Positions 1 through 12,358 of a stretch of DNA of 64,000 nt are shown here, piece after piece. The stretch comes from Gnetum montanum (lineage: Eukaryota; Streptophyta; Gnetopsida; Gnetales; Gnetaceae): assembly GCA_015680685.1 (NCBI GenBank), contig MNCI01000248.1:22811-86810 (forward strand), written 5' to 3'. The translations under genes were made by a program, and so were the position numbers. The notes under the pieces are model-generated. The model searched no databases, was not told where the DNA came from, and saw nothing but the letters and a program-made list of their open reading frames with translations. Position 1 is the stretch's first letter. Each line of letters opens with the position of its first letter.

Positions 1-125
1 ACTATAGGAGGGGCCTATTCCAGTCGGCAAGGTGAGTATGTGGCAAAAGCAAGGTAATGCATGGTAAAACAAGGTAAAAATAAGATTATAACATGGTAAA
101 GGCAAGGTAAAAATCAAGTTAAAAC
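1..125. repeat. Short degenerate AAGGTAAAA-type repeat
   Basis: The words 'caaggtaa' and 'atggtaaa' recur about every 15-25 bases. No reading frame is supported. It may be the edge of a larger repeat that begins left of the window. Confidence 0.4.
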
Positions 126-212
126 TATTTTAGACATGGCAAACCAGGTGGAGAAGGGTAGAATAGCATTAAATATAATATATATTTAATAAATTTTTTG
201 GTATTCTTTTAT

Positions 213-640
213 TTATTTTATTTTATTTTTATTTTGCCCCACAATAGCTGCAGGGTTTCTATCGTGAGGCCGTGACGGTCCAGGCGGGAGGGGCGATGAG
301 GCCGCGGCAGGTGACGACGGTGCACAGGGCAAAGGTGCAGCGAAAGCTGGGGGGGCCAGTGGAACCCTAAACAATGCAGCTCGACCTTTGCAGGACTGTG
401 TAGCCTGCAACATTTTTTTATTTTTATTTTTATTATTTTTAAAGAATAGTTCGTGATGGTCCTCAACTCGGCAGCGGTGAATCTGCAGCCCCTCCGTGTG
501 GACGACGCTTTTCTTAAATTCGAAGCCGTCGCCACCATTGCTGCGCTTTGGCTCCAACATGAACTTTGTTTCTCTTTCTTGTTCTCTCTCTGTTTGGATT
601 CTGCCAAAGTACTGCATGGCTTTGATTCTTCTTGGTCTGC
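213..640 (-). other. CpG-rich patch, possible host gene fragment
   Basis: This is the only stretch in the window with dense CpG (240-380 and 460-540), whereas the surrounding DNA is strongly CpG-poor. On the minus strand two overlapping frames stay open for about 130-150 codons. One begins near 640 and carries an alanine/proline/serine-rich segment around 250-350, typical of random translation of GC-rich DNA or of a plant transit or linker region. I see no domain. A T-rich tract (415-440) interrupts the region and could be an intron or insertion scar. It could be a CpG-island-like 5' exon, a gene fragment carried by an element, or chance. No function is assigned. Confidence 0.22.
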
Positions 641-699
641 TATGCTGAGTGTTGGATTGATGAAAAATCATATTAGTAGCATTGATCTTTTTGTTTGTT

Positions 700-2095
700 T
701 ATATATTGTGTGATGCGCTTTTGTTTTTGTTGCATTGCATCACTATTGGGTATCCGTCGATTATAATTGCTATCAGTGAAACTGCTGGTGCTTGGGCTTT
801 GAACAGTCTATGAAGCTGAGAGTGGGCCGGGTTTCGTTGAAAAAATTGCAGTTTTAGACTTCCAGCCCATTGAATTGTCTTATTTCTTTCTTTTCATTTG
901 AGCCCATTCTCATTATTTTCTGCAACTTTTTTCTGTAACAGCATAGTAATAGTTTTATCCGAATTCTTTGTAATCTATCTCCTTTATAAGACTTTGGGAT
1001 AAGTCTGATCCACAAGACATCTTGTTCGAAGTATGATGATCATGGAGATCAATCTTACACCTGTCGATCCTAACAATGGCAACATATTAGTGGAATAAGT
1101 GGAAGCACCACAAAAATCATGGAGCAGCAGTAGCAGCAACTTTAGGCATCAGAGGTTTTATTAAAAATATGGTGGCGCCGTTACTGCTTTCATCAGGGAC
1201 ATCAAGATCTCTTTATTTGTACATTAAATTTGCAATTTTTTTTTTTTAAAAATGGCATGTTCAGTTTCATCAGCAATAATTCCATGAGACCATAAAAACT
1301 TGTAAGTAGCTTCAGAACCAACGTTAAGTCATAGTAATAGATTGTCGATAGCTATTCTATAAAGATTCAGTTCAAACTTGACAATGCTTTTATTGTACTC
1401 TAAAACCTTGTAAGCTAATTGTGGGATATAATGACATGCATAGCTGTCACCGTTTAGAAAAAGTTGTTTGGAAATCTTTTAAACCATTTTAGAAGAAATG
1501 TGAGCAAGTCCTTGGCTGTACATTCATCATTGCATGTATAATTAGACGTATTGTATTGGCTTAATCACCCTGTAAATTGAAAAGGCAGGGCTATGGTGCT
1601 TATTTCAGCATATAGTTTGTAACAGTCATTGCTAAACTTTAGGGTAGCCAATACATATTTTTATTAGTTTTCAAGACATTTTGGTCGCACAAGGTGGTTT
1701 CATGTGTGATTGTTTTGGTTATCACGTTGTATTATTTTTGCCCAAAAATGGATGTCATTGTTTTGGGTTATTAAAACCTTAGAGAGTGTATTATTTATTG
1801 TTATCTTGTTGCAATGTGCAACTATGGCTATTGTTGATGGATATTTTTCTATAGACTTTTAGTTGTTTTCATCATGTTTTGTATTTTCTATGTTTTATAT
1901 GTTTATGCAAACATTAATAATGGATGTAATCTATAAGTTGAGATAGAATGAAAGACCAGGATATGAAGTAAAATGCATGAATAAAATGTGATGTAAAAGA
2001 ATTGTAAATCATGGTATAAATATACAATTGAAAATGTAAATTATATCATTAAGTAAACTTGTCAAATTGTTTGTGTAAAGGAATATAAAGAAAAG
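700..2095. other. AT-rich stretch without recognisable gene
   Basis: No coding frame of note on either strand. The right part (about 1750-2090) sits where the 3' flank of the opposite-strand gene would lie in element A, by comparison with elements C and D, but I cannot align any of its exons here. A-tracts and T-tracts are common. Confidence 0.5.
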
Positions 2096-2099
2096 GCTA

Positions 2100-2235
2100 T
2101 TTCATTCACCAATTTTAGGTCCTAGTAGGCCACTAGTTTTTGGCCATGGTAGGTCATCATGTTGCCAGGTTTAGGACTTTGCAGGCCACGATGTTGCTAG
2201 TTTTAGGTCTTAGTGAGCTATGGTCCATATGTGCC
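2100..2235. repeat. GGCC-type short tandem repeat of element A
   Basis: The pattern 'GCTAGTTTTAGGxCTTxGCAGGCCA' recurs about four times with a 30-60 base step. The same repeat is found next to the protease end of elements C (44200-44480) and D (54410-54545), in the same position relative to protease, so it marks A as a member of the same family. Confidence 0.7.
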
Positions 2236-2559
2236 TAGCAAGTATGATATAGCATTAATATAGCATATAATGATAAAACCAACAAGGAAACATGATACAA
2301 GGTTGCGAAGGTGAACAAACAACCATTGACAAAAGAGGGGATAAGACATTTACTATGTAGTTGTTTGATCTTTGATAGATCAAAGAATCCTTTTTGCACA
2401 ATTCAATGCTCACCATTTCTCTTGTTCAACATGGTGACTTGTAGGCATTTTCGTTGGTCACCCCATATCATAGGGTTGGTATTGCTAGCATTGTTGTTGT
2501 TCTTATTATTGGTCCTGGTCTAAGTATCGAGAGTTTCCTCTTAAAACTCCACCTTTGAA

Positions 2560-3010
2560 GCTCAATCAATGTTGACATAGTTATGAGAATATAGTGACAT
2601 ATTGTCTCCATGAATTATAATTTTACCATCCTCATATGATAAGTGGATCTCCTGATGTATACGAGATGAGCTCACATGAAGCTTAGCCAACCATAATCTT
2701 CCTAGAATCAAGTTGAAGCTGGGTGTCTCTTCAACCACTAGAAAGTTGGCAAATGTAGGGAATTGCTCATCAGCTATGAAATACCAGGAGATAGAACCTA
2801 ACATCGCTAATCATCACCCATTAAATGACTTGAATGCTAAGGTAGTGATTTCTTAGATATTCTTAGTTAAGCCTAGTTTCTTGAGAATAGTGTATAGTAT
2901 CATGTTGGTTGTTGCTCCATCATCCACATGAACAAGATGAACCTTGTATCTACCAACATGTATAATAGTAATGAGGAGAGGAGTGGATAGCACTTCTCTA
3001 TTTCAAGAGT
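2560..3010 (-). pseudogene. Retropepsin (aspartic protease) of element A
   Basis: This encodes the Ty3/gypsy aspartic protease that would cut the Gag-Pol polyprotein in the virus-like particle. On the minus strand the active-site loop reads VDDGATTN near 2930-2950, where a D-S/T-G-A pattern is usual in plant gypsy elements. The flap and C-terminal part follow: FLVVEETPSFNLILGRLWLA at about 2675-2735, then HQEIHLSYEDGKIIIHGD. The NLILGRxWLA box is the family signature. At least one stop lies between the two halves, so it is broken. The protease copies of C and D carry N-D-G-A and D-Y-G-A at the same place, so the family may have had D-D-G. It lies downstream of gag and upstream of the GGCC repeats. 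Confidence 0.8.
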
Positions 3011-3039
3011 TGACCTTCATCTCACTATTATGAAAGTTG

Positions 3040-5855
3040 AGCATTGTCTAATGCCTATTTTCCCTAAGCGAAGCTTGCTCAATGATAGAGTTGATTGACT
3101 CTTTGTTCGTGAGCATGTCTTCACTCATAGGGATAGAAGTCAACACTTGAGCTAATGTGTCTCTATGAATTAGAAAGGTCATGACTAGGTTGTACAAGTT
3201 CAACAATATAGTTTTTTATTTTACAGACCATTTAGCTTGTTCCATTATTGTGCGGAAGCTCTTTTTCTTGACATATGATCTTTCAACCTTAGTGGTTCCA
3301 ACTTCCTCCATTCTTCCAAGAGTTTTTGGCTTAGGTTTTAATGTTTTTTCCTTAGGCCCCTTGTCCATGGATGTTGTTGATGTTTATGTAGGTCTAAGTG
3401 GGTTAATGTTTTTTGAAGACTTTTGTTGTTGGCTATGTTTAGTGGGATTTGTTGTTGATTTGATGACAAGTTATTTTCATTGCTATTATGGTGTTGATTT
3501 CTTGCTTATTGCTAAGTTTTTAGACACTATAGGTGGGCTTTGGTCATGGGTAGTCATAGGTTTTCTTGTTGAAGGTGGAGGGACTTGAATAATGAACACT
3601 TCCTTAGGCTTTGGATGATTGGTAACTCATGGTCTAGGTTGTGAAGTTGATACCACTAATAGCGAAACACATATGATGAAAGGCTTCTTAGGGGCTGGAG
3701 ATTGTGGTACTCTAATGATGAAGGGCTTTCTAGGCTTTGTGGTTAGGGACCAAGATGGTACTTTGATGACAAAGGATTCCCTAGGATGATTATACAATTT
3801 GGTTTCTATGAATGAGGCTATGGTATAAGAGTTATTATTGGAACTTGGAGAGTTGGGCTTGTTCAATACTAGCTCTCCATGGTCAATCATCTTTTGAAGG
3901 ACATCCTTTAATGCTAGACAAAAATTTATGTCATGACCAACCATTTCATGATAATGTTAAAGCCTATTCTGTCTAAAGTACTTTGGTAGATTTAAATCAT
4001 CTTTGGTCATTATCATTGAGTATCTAGCTATGTCACAAAGATAATTGTGCCTCTTACAAGATTCCTCAAATAGTTGCTTATGTTGTATACAGTTGTCTTT
4101 ATGAAACTATTCTAAAAGCTCATAGGGCTTCATCAGTAATCCATTGTACTTCGACCTATCCTTTTATCCAAAGTTTGATCTTGGTTGATTTGGGGTGTAG
4201 GAGGTGGATGGTTGCAATGAGTCAGAAGGTGTGTTGCATGGTAGTGATTCTTGCCTCTCTACTTGTTTTAAACCCTTCAATATTATAATCATGATTGTAT
4301 ATTTTTACCTAGTTCTATCCATATCTCTCCTTGTATGTTGATTTTTGTATGCTATGTAGGCTAGATTTTTGCTAGCCTTGGTTTGCAAAAGGGCTTGGCT
4401 CAATGATTGGGGCTCTAAGTAGTAAAGCTTTAACTTGATGAAGTTATTTACTACTTCCTTGAAAATGGCCAAGAGGTGAGCTTTAGAGATAGGCTTTGGA
4501 ATCTTGTTAATCATTGAATTCCATCTCTAAATGAACCTTTTGACTAGTTCAAGTGGCCCCTACCTCACCTTCATCATTTGATCCAATGTGGTAGCTAGCT
4601 TTAAGTTGTATTTGAAGTGTTTGACAAATTGGTTTATTAGGTTCTCAAGGAAAGACATGGAAACTCTAGTTAAGGTTTGATACCAATATAAAGCCTTTCC
4701 CTTAAGGACCACAGGGAAAATGCATAATACTATATGTGGCCAAGCTTGCTAAGAGAGGCATTCAGACTAGAAGGTGATAAGGTGTATGTTGGAATCCCCC
4801 TCATCATTGTATTTCATGAAATTTGCTATGGGTATGCCCATGTGTAAGGTTATTTGAGGAATGGTAGGACTTAGAGGATTATCCTAGTAAAATTCTATAA
4901 CCTTGATTATTTAATTTGTACTAGCTTTAAGCTTTCACAACTCTTTAGTAAGGTCTTGGATCATCTAGGAGGCCTGATCCAAGCCTTGGGATGTCCCTGT
5001 ATGTTGAGATGCTTATATTGATGGTTAAGGAAGAATTGAGTAGCTTGAGGTTGTGTGATTGGCATTGATATAGATGGAATAGGTTGTGTGACCACTATTG
5101 TAGGTGGGTTGAACAAGGAGAAATAGGTTTATGTTGGGACTTATGATATGAAGAAACAAAGAAAGTGTAAGAGGCTTTTAAGATTTGGGGCCCTAATGAG
5201 GGTCTTGTTGGTATGGTGAAGGGAGATGACATTATAGATACCACTAGGGGTGGATGAATAGAGTGAGGTTATGTGGTGAATGGCATTGATGAGAATAGAA
5301 AGGTAGATTTGGAAATAGGCTAGGCTTACTACATAGCAATGAAAAATTTTGGTCCAAACATGATTGAATAGGTAGGAGAAGATTGAGGTACCTTCCCTAT
5401 AGGGGATAGTAGGGGTACAAAGCTAGAGGTGGTTGCTTGGGAATCCAATTTTTGGAGAAGGTTTTCAATAAATGTGATTGGCTCTTTCTTTGCCTCAAAC
5501 TCGTCATGCTCCTCTTGGCTATACACTAACTTAACTTCCTCACTAAGCTCATCTATGTTTATTAGTTGAGCTAGCATATGTGTATGAAACTCTATCAACC
5601 TTATTTGATCATAAGAAGAAGTGATGTACTCCTTCCCATTTTAGTGAATTATGTCAAAATCACACTTGGATTTAGATTCTGCACATAGAATGAGTAAGCC
5701 TATTTGAATCTTGGCACAAATTAAGTTGTAGTATTTTTTATCTATGCTTTAGTAGAAGGGGTCTAGGCTAAGTCTTCTAAGAGACTGTCTATGCTCTGCA
5801 ACCACTAGATCATTAGGATCATATATGAAGATAGCTTCTTGGGTAGGGGCCATGT
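3040..5855 (-). pseudogene. Gag remnant of element A
   Basis: Gag is the structural polyprotein that packages the element RNA. Three parts can be seen on the minus strand. The N-terminal part (about 5855-5330) includes a DPNDLVVAEHRQSL stretch, a CAKIQ segment and an acidic run. The capsid region (about 4760-4300) contains ITKVTLDQLM-like and SKAHLLAIFKEVVNNFIK segments matching the C copy at 46.7-47.0 kb. The nucleocapsid-like motif (about 3890-3960) reads YHxMVGHDINFCLALKD, a Cys/His knuckle with decayed spacing as in Tat-lineage Gag. Stops and shifts are frequent. Plus-strand frames over 3181-3588 are its shadow. Confidence 0.72.
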
Positions 5856-5859
5856 GTGT

Positions 5860-6475
5860 AAGGTTTAATGGAAATATAGTTGATTTGCTAAAGGGCCTTA
5901 GCTAAGTTCTCAACTAGATTTTAAATTTAATAGTTTTAGCAAGTGAAACTTCTCATCTTATAAATGGTTTTATCTCTGGAATTTAGTGAAAACTATAACT
6001 ACAAGTGTAGTGTAGGTGACAATGTTTTGGGTTTTGAATTGTAGGGAGCAAGGGTTGCACTACAACTCATTATTGAGAAAATTTTTTTGTGTAAAATTAT
6101 TATAGGTAGGCTTTAAGTTTTTATGCTAGGTTTGGATGACCACCCATCAATAGCCTATATTACAGAAATATGTTAAGCTTTGTAAAAATATGCTGGCACC
6201 AGCACAAAATACGTTGGCACTAGTACAAAATATGTGGTGCTCACCTCACCTAGCCTATACTAAAAAAATACACTTCCCTTATGAAAAAATACACTAGGTT
6301 GGCTCTATGAAGAATAAACACGTTGGGTTTCTTTAGTAATAAATATGTTGGGTTTTCTAGCAATAGATACACTAGGCTTTCTAGCAATAATTATGTTGGG
6401 TTTTCAAAAAGTATGTTGGGCCAAAAAAAATACATTAATCTTTAAAAGTATGCTAGGCTAACAAAAATACACTGA
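5860..6475 (-). repeat. Leader of element A with ~25-30 bp degenerate repeats
   Basis: Between gag and the G insertion there is no coding frame. From about 6160 to 6470 the words 'AAATATGTTGGG', 'ATACACTAGGCT' and 'TTTCTAGCAATA' alternate with a 25-30 base step. Element C also has short tandem repeats in its leader (48515-48745), but with different words. Confidence 0.5.
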
Positions 6476-7186
6476 TGAGTGGCAAGGTACCCTTACACTC
6501 AACCATATGAATACAAGAGTTTCACGCACGATCCGTTTGAACTCCGTAGACGGGCTAGTTGTGGTATTTAGATAGTTACTCATTGATTGTAGTTCATTAT
6601 CTTCCCATTTGGAGTAGTATTTGCTTTGTCATGTATGGTTTAGTCCAGAGTGAGGTGTATGATGTGGTCCTAAACTAGTGCTACTCCTAGAGGCAATAGA
6701 AAATAACTTTAATTAAGCTAAGAGGAAAAAGGAGAGAGAGTTAAGCTAATAGGATGTAGGGGGAGAGAATCTAAACTAGCCTAAGTGCGATGAGCATCCG
6801 TTCCTTAATCATCCATGCACATCTTGGACCTCATACTTGCCTACCACTAGGATTACTAAGCACATGGCCTAGGTACGCTACTAGGATGCCAAGTAGTCAC
6901 ACTTGAATGCTCGTGATTAAGTCGTACTCATTCTATATTTAAGGATTTTAGGGTGAAGAGATATTAACTACAAAATCAATAAATAACAATAAAAATTAAA
7001 TAATTAAACTAAGTGAATGCTATAATGATGAAGTAATCTCAATCTTTATTTCCAGTCATGTGCATGTCCAAGTACATCACACTTGAATAAAGGTGTTGCA
7101 CAATTACAATCATCACACTGTGGGCATGCATTGGGAGAAAGGGTTGAGAAGAACTAAAAATGAACTAACTTCTATCTACTAACCGA
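6476..7186 (-). repeat. 3' LTR of element G
   Basis: Direct repeat of 14153-14862. Shared landmarks are the opening TGAGTGGCAAGGTACC, an AAAT-rich tract near 6960-7000 and the closing GAACTAACTTCTATCTA. No primer site lies on its left side (flank AATACACTGA), which fits a 3' LTR on the minus strand. A third, more diverged copy starts at 63834. Confidence 0.75.
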
Positions 7187-7498
7187 AAACTAACTGACTC
7201 CTTTTCGTGTGCCCACATGTGTATCTATAGGCTCACATAGGAGTCACAATATCATGTATTCGATATTGTTATTTGGATCATGATATCGCATACCGAATAT
7301 CGTGGATCCAATATCAAGGGTCCAATATCGGAGCCTTATGAATCATAATTCATTGTACCCCCATGATTGAATGAAAACTCATCCTTGAGTTAAAAAAAAT
7401 GAGAACAAGCTCCATTGATTACATAGTGGATAGGTATGGGATTATTAACTGACTAGGAATTTATTCATGCCACAATGGAGAATTGAATAGAACAAAAT
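7187..7498 (-). other. 3' untranslated region of element G with ATATCG-rich block
   Basis: Next to the LTR the + strand has a short pyrimidine tract (CTCCTTTTC, about 7199-7207), which on the minus strand is a possible polypurine tract. From 7250 to 7345 the words ATATCG, CGATATT and AATATC recur about seven times in 95 bases. A similar block lies at 10885-10945. Confidence 0.4.
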
Positions 7499-7499
7499 T

Positions 7500-10313
7500 T
7501 GGATAGACACAAAAATACAAAATCACAAAATTATAAAATTTCGTGGAACTCATGTGGTTCTAGGTGGCAATGGCTCCTCCATGGGTCACTTCCCATTGTT
7601 TTATGCTCCAAGTTCTGGGATTTGATGGCTCTAAAGGAGTGCTTGGAGCTTTTCCTCTTTGATGCAAGGATCCTATGTTGTCTACACTGATGCTCCAATG
7701 TTTAATGGAGTTGATACCTCCCATGGACATAGTAGTTGTGGAAACATTTAATTTTCTTTAACATAATAGGCTGAAAACAATTGTCATTCCTCCTCATAGG
7801 CTTTGGATTTGTCCTTGTACTCCTGGAAATTTGTATGTTGTCAAGCCAAGTCTACTATGACATCTTTCTACCCTTGGTAGCTAGCCTTAGCCACCTCTAG
7901 TTTGGAATTTATGACTTCTAGCTTCTGCAACTCTGCAAATTTTGCTTCACATTTGGCATAGGTGGTAGCTACCTACTTCTTGAGCTTTGTTCTCAGGCAT
8001 CTTGTTATCAACATGGCTAGATTGGCATACTACAGGTTTGCCAATTCCATGTACTCTGTGAGATCTTGAATCTGTAGGTCTTGGCTTTTAAGCTTTGCTT
8101 GGTGGAAAAATGCATATGTGTCCAATATGGCCTATCAATTAGTGTGTTGAGCACTAAAAGTGTTGATGTGGGTCTTGGCCATATGGATCTCCTTCTTAAT
8201 GACTTGCTTGTACATCCCCACCTAGTCTCTAAAATGCTCCTTTAACTTTTCATGCTGCTTGGCCTTATTTTACCATGCACTTATTTCAATGTCCATTTTC
8301 TGACAGATTGCATGTACCTCCTCCATTGAGAGGGTTCGATTCTCTTTGTCCAAATAGTTCATTTCTTGGTTGAGCTTGATCAATTGTTCTCGTAACTACT
8401 AAAATTTTTCTTTGAGAACATTCTTCTATTTGTCCATAGTGGTCAATTAAAGAGTGAGCTGTTTATTCTCTTCTTATAAGGCTTTGAGTGCCTTGGCATG
8501 TGCATAAGTTTGCGCTTGTGCCTTGAAGGCATCCTAGTCAACCTTCTCCTCTCCTCCACCAATCTTTTATTGCCTACTAGTATTTTATTGAGTTGCCCCA
8601 TTCTGAAAGTGTCTAGATGATCTATGGGAATGAATTGAGATGGGTCCTGCTATGCAACTTGTAGGGAAATGAGCCTTTCTTGGAGTCTTGCCAACTCCAC
8701 TTCTGCATGCTCAACCCTGATCTTTGCCAAGACCATCTTTCCTTTGGTGGAGATGAGGTCTGATGACACTACTGTGACATCTTGTGGGATGTCAAAAAAG
8801 GACGTCATTACTTATCCTATTTGTAGCAATTTATCAAGGACATTCTCATGCTCCGCAAGAGTCATTGATAGACCAGCCAAAGTTTGAGCATCACGTGCTC
8901 CTATGAAATCTATCAATGGAACAATAGGGACATTGAAAGATTCTTTGATGTGTTCTATGACCACTTCTATGACTCCTACTACATCTTGGTGCTACATGAC
9001 GACTACTATGGCCCCTTCACCTATTTCCAATTGCACATGGAAAGACATAGCATTCCTTGAAATTTTTTGTGACCAATGGGTCTACCCTCCTCCTATTTGG
9101 ATGGAAACCTCACCCAATGTGTGATCAATAGAAACTATGGGTTGTATGGTGTCGTCAATGATGCAGAAGAGATTAGCATCATCACAACTTCCCCAACTGA
9201 TCGTCTTAGCAATGGCCCTAAGATGGCTCATCGACGGTTGATAATCCTGTGGCGGTGGTGGCAGTTGGTCTTGCTTGCTCATGTTGGTCCCTACTTGTTG
9301 TTGACTAGGCCTTGTGCTTGGGAGTTGGCTAGGTCCTACAGTTTGAGTTGCAATGGGTCCCATCGTCTATTCTTGCCCTAGCTCCAGTGTCTCACTAGCA
9401 CTTTTCCTTGGGGCTGGTGGCTTTAGCAGTTCCGTGAATGAAGCATTTTTGGCTCTTCTGGGAACGTCATTGGTGTACACCAAAATACTAGCACATTTTC
9501 ATGGCTTCCTAATAAGATAAGGGAAGGGCAATACAAACTTCCCTATCTTGCATTCTTCAAACTACCTTAAGATCTCCATGAGATACAAATGAGGAATGTT
9601 AGCATTAACCTTTCCCACCAATATCACACTTCTTCTTGCCACATATGTTGAAATTCTATTTAATCCTCTTATGGGGAAGATGTGATAAGTACCAATCTTG
9701 AAATATATACTTTCCTCCAGTGTCAACTCTCCATATGTCTTATTTTCTTTATTTTATGTCGTCTTCAACCAAATCTTTCATGCATCATCATTAGAGTAGG
9801 TAGGTGAGAAACTTTTGGCCCTATATTCAGAAGGTTTAACACTTTTGAAATGGCCTTGATGAAAAAATCAACAGATATACCACCAATGTCAATTGTGGTG
9901 CCTTCTTCCTTATTGTGCCAAAATTGGTACATTTCTCCTAAGTACCAGGCACGACTTTCAGAGAGGATAGGCCATAATGGGGACCCTTTGAGTTGGTTGC
10001 TAATAGCCTTAGGAGAAAATTCTATAAAAGGTTTGAAGTTTAATTCCATGATCAAAGCTACCAATGTGGACCTTTCTTGGATAGCCTGGACATACTTTGG
10101 GGATAATGTGAGGTGTTGTCCTTGTTTAGGTGCTTCAGTAGCTCCTCCTTCTTCTTGTCTGGACTACATAGTAGCAGGAGTCTCTTGATGGATGCTAAAT
10201 GATTGCACCTGCTACTTTGCACATTGCTTAGGAGATGCTTGTCCTCTACCTCTCCTAGGTCACTTGAACACACCTTGACAGGGTCCTTCTTGTTGTCCAT
10301 GTTTAGGGGCCAT
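7500..10313 (-). pseudogene. Second ORF of element G, unknown function, partly coiled coil
   Basis: On the minus strand a frame opens at 10313 with MAPKHGQQEGPCQ and continues, with several stops and shifts, to about 7.5 kb. Segments visible: a possibly folded domain (10064-9765) with ISNQLKGSPLWPILSESRAW and GGISVDFFIKAISK; a stretch around 9700-9500 reading KVNANIPHLYLMEILR and later KFVLPFPYLIR; a Gln/Pro-rich linker (9363-9082); and a long heptad-like charged region (about 8900-8000) containing LAKIRVEHAEVELARLQERL. The order suggests globular N-terminus, linker, coiled coil. It runs in the same sense as gag but downstream, where pol would normally be. Some plant gypsy elements of the Athila/Tat group carry extra ORFs; I cannot place this one in a family. 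Confidence 0.5.
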
Positions 10314-10329
10314 CTGCAATCACACAAGG

Positions 10330-12350
10330 CTGACCATTAGTAAGGTTGTTTACAAAATTTAAGTTATACCTTACTTCTACCTTAATGGATTTGTTTCTTA
10401 TTTTGTGTGATTCAGAGTTATAAAATCTTGTGAAAATGTCCTCTAAAAGTTTTAATATTGGGCCCCAATTTGATTAGGTGGCTTTAAAATTTAATTCCTT
10501 GGTGTAGGTAAGAAGATGAGATTATTTTTAGTAACATGTTTATTATCTTTATAATCAATTATCCTTTGTAGTGTCCTTCAAGCGATGACAAATTTTAAAA
10601 ACATTATGCACAATTTGGAGTGTACCCCTCCCCCACAACTAAGTTGAACACTCCATGTTCAAGTAGGTTCTTTTAGAAGAAGAATTGGAGTGCTAGCGAG
10701 CGAGTGATGGCTATTGGAACAAGAGGTGTGCAAGTTGTAACTCGTGGAAGAAAATTTAAAAAACTTCCCCTGTGTGAACAGTTGAGAATGATGTTGATGT
10801 GCATTGGGGGGGGGGGGGGNNNNNNNNNNNNNNNNNNNNNNNNNNNNNNNNNNNNNNNGGGGAAGGGTCCATATATATAGTTTTTGAGGACATGATATTG
10901 TGTTTGACCCGATATTGAGGACCTAATATCGTGGCCCATCGAAAATCAGGTACTTAGGAAAATTGATAAATTTTTGAAATTATAAACTCAAAAATGAAGG
11001 ACTTGAGGTTGGTGTGAAAGGTCCAGGGTAATATTAAATAGTCCTAAAGGTACAAAAAGTATAATGGTGTAGAATCTGACAATGAAATACATGAATTGGA
11101 TGAGGAGAAAGGACATGTTTTGGTACATAGGAATGTTTGAACTAGAAGGATGATGAGGGATAGAGCATTGTAATACTTGTAGGGTATAAAATGATGTGAT
11201 GGTGATGTGTTATGAGTGCAAATTACAAGTATAATGCAAGTGGTTCCTCCCCAAAGTAGGTTCCTACATATGATGCCCTTGCATAACCACACCTGAAAAT
11301 GTCTGTAGGCATTCAAAGAGTTAAATGTAATCCACACCAATTCCACAAAACACACATATCTATGCTACACAAGATACAAGTCAGAAATACATGAAAAATG
11401 AGATGAGGTGAATTGTAGAAGGAATTGCAGAGATTGGGACATGAGGTAACTAGCCTATGACACAATGAATCCTCAGTGTAAGGCATGATTAATGTGTCAT
11501 TAACTCGTTGCTCAAAAATCAGGACCAAGCCCATTCCTTTGATCAGTGACATCGCATTGTTTCATCCCAATGATAGACAATAATGAGAGCATCATGATGG
11601 TAAGGCATACGATCACTTGGCGTTTCATAAAAGGGAGAAGTGATTCTTGCTTTGTGGTACTTTTTTTTGCTATTTCTTTTGAAATGCTTAATCTAGAGAA
11701 GCCACCTACCTGTAGGCATGGGTACATGTCTTTCCTTTGGGACCCCCTAGAATGGCATTGGGTTTTTTTTATTGAATGTCTTTTTATTACTCTTACTTCC
11801 ATTTTCTGTTAGATCTACAAGGATCTTAGTACAACCAAGCTACATGATAACTCTCACAGATGTCACCAAAGAGAATCCACAAGTCCCCTTGATGTCAAAC
11901 CCTAGCCATTCCTGCTTAGTCCATCCTTCTTTGCTCTGGGTATAATGAACACAAGATTACTTTAAGTTTTAATGATTAGGAATATCATTGTACCTAGGGT
12001 AGAACCTCTTATTAATAGAATGGGTGGATGGATGTTGTGGACTCATTGTTAAAATAATTAGTCACCTGAGACTTGATAGCATAGAACAACACCTCAACCA
12101 ACGATTCACATGAGTGATTTATTCATAGATGAGATTACTTATAAAATGATAAAAAGATAAAATAATAAATTGAAAGATGAAAAACTGGAAAACAAAAAAT
12201 TGTAAAATTAAAGAAAAGGAAAACATTTATTAATTCTACTATTGTTAGAATGGGGAATACCCCCCACAACTAAATGGTTGAGCATGGCTAGAATTAATAA
12301 ATGAAAGGTTAGGATCCTTGCATGTTGGAAATATTAGGACCTAGTCATAC
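10330..12350. other. Non-coding interior of element G with a sequence gap
   Basis: No supported gene. A G-run at 10806-10819 leads into a block of Ns (10820-10858), then more G. A second ATATCG block lies at 10885-10945. Two similar segments ending in 'CCCCCACAACTAA' occur at 10620-10660 and 12245-12290, about 1.6 kb apart. On the minus strand these read as purine-rich TTAGTTGTGGGGG tracts, resembling polypurine tracts, and could be borders of an older internal insertion. Short frames at 11.0-11.8 kb look random. Confidence 0.4.
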
Positions 12351-12358
12351 TTACCCCA

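Noticed and set aside
3181-3588. 135-codon open frame on the + strand in element A
   Set aside because: It lies opposite the gag region of A, is leucine/phenylalanine/valine-rich as expected of an antisense shadow, and has no counterpart in C or D.
9076-9381. 101-codon + strand frame
   Set aside because: Shadow of the second ORF of element G on the minus strand, whose Q/P linker fits better.
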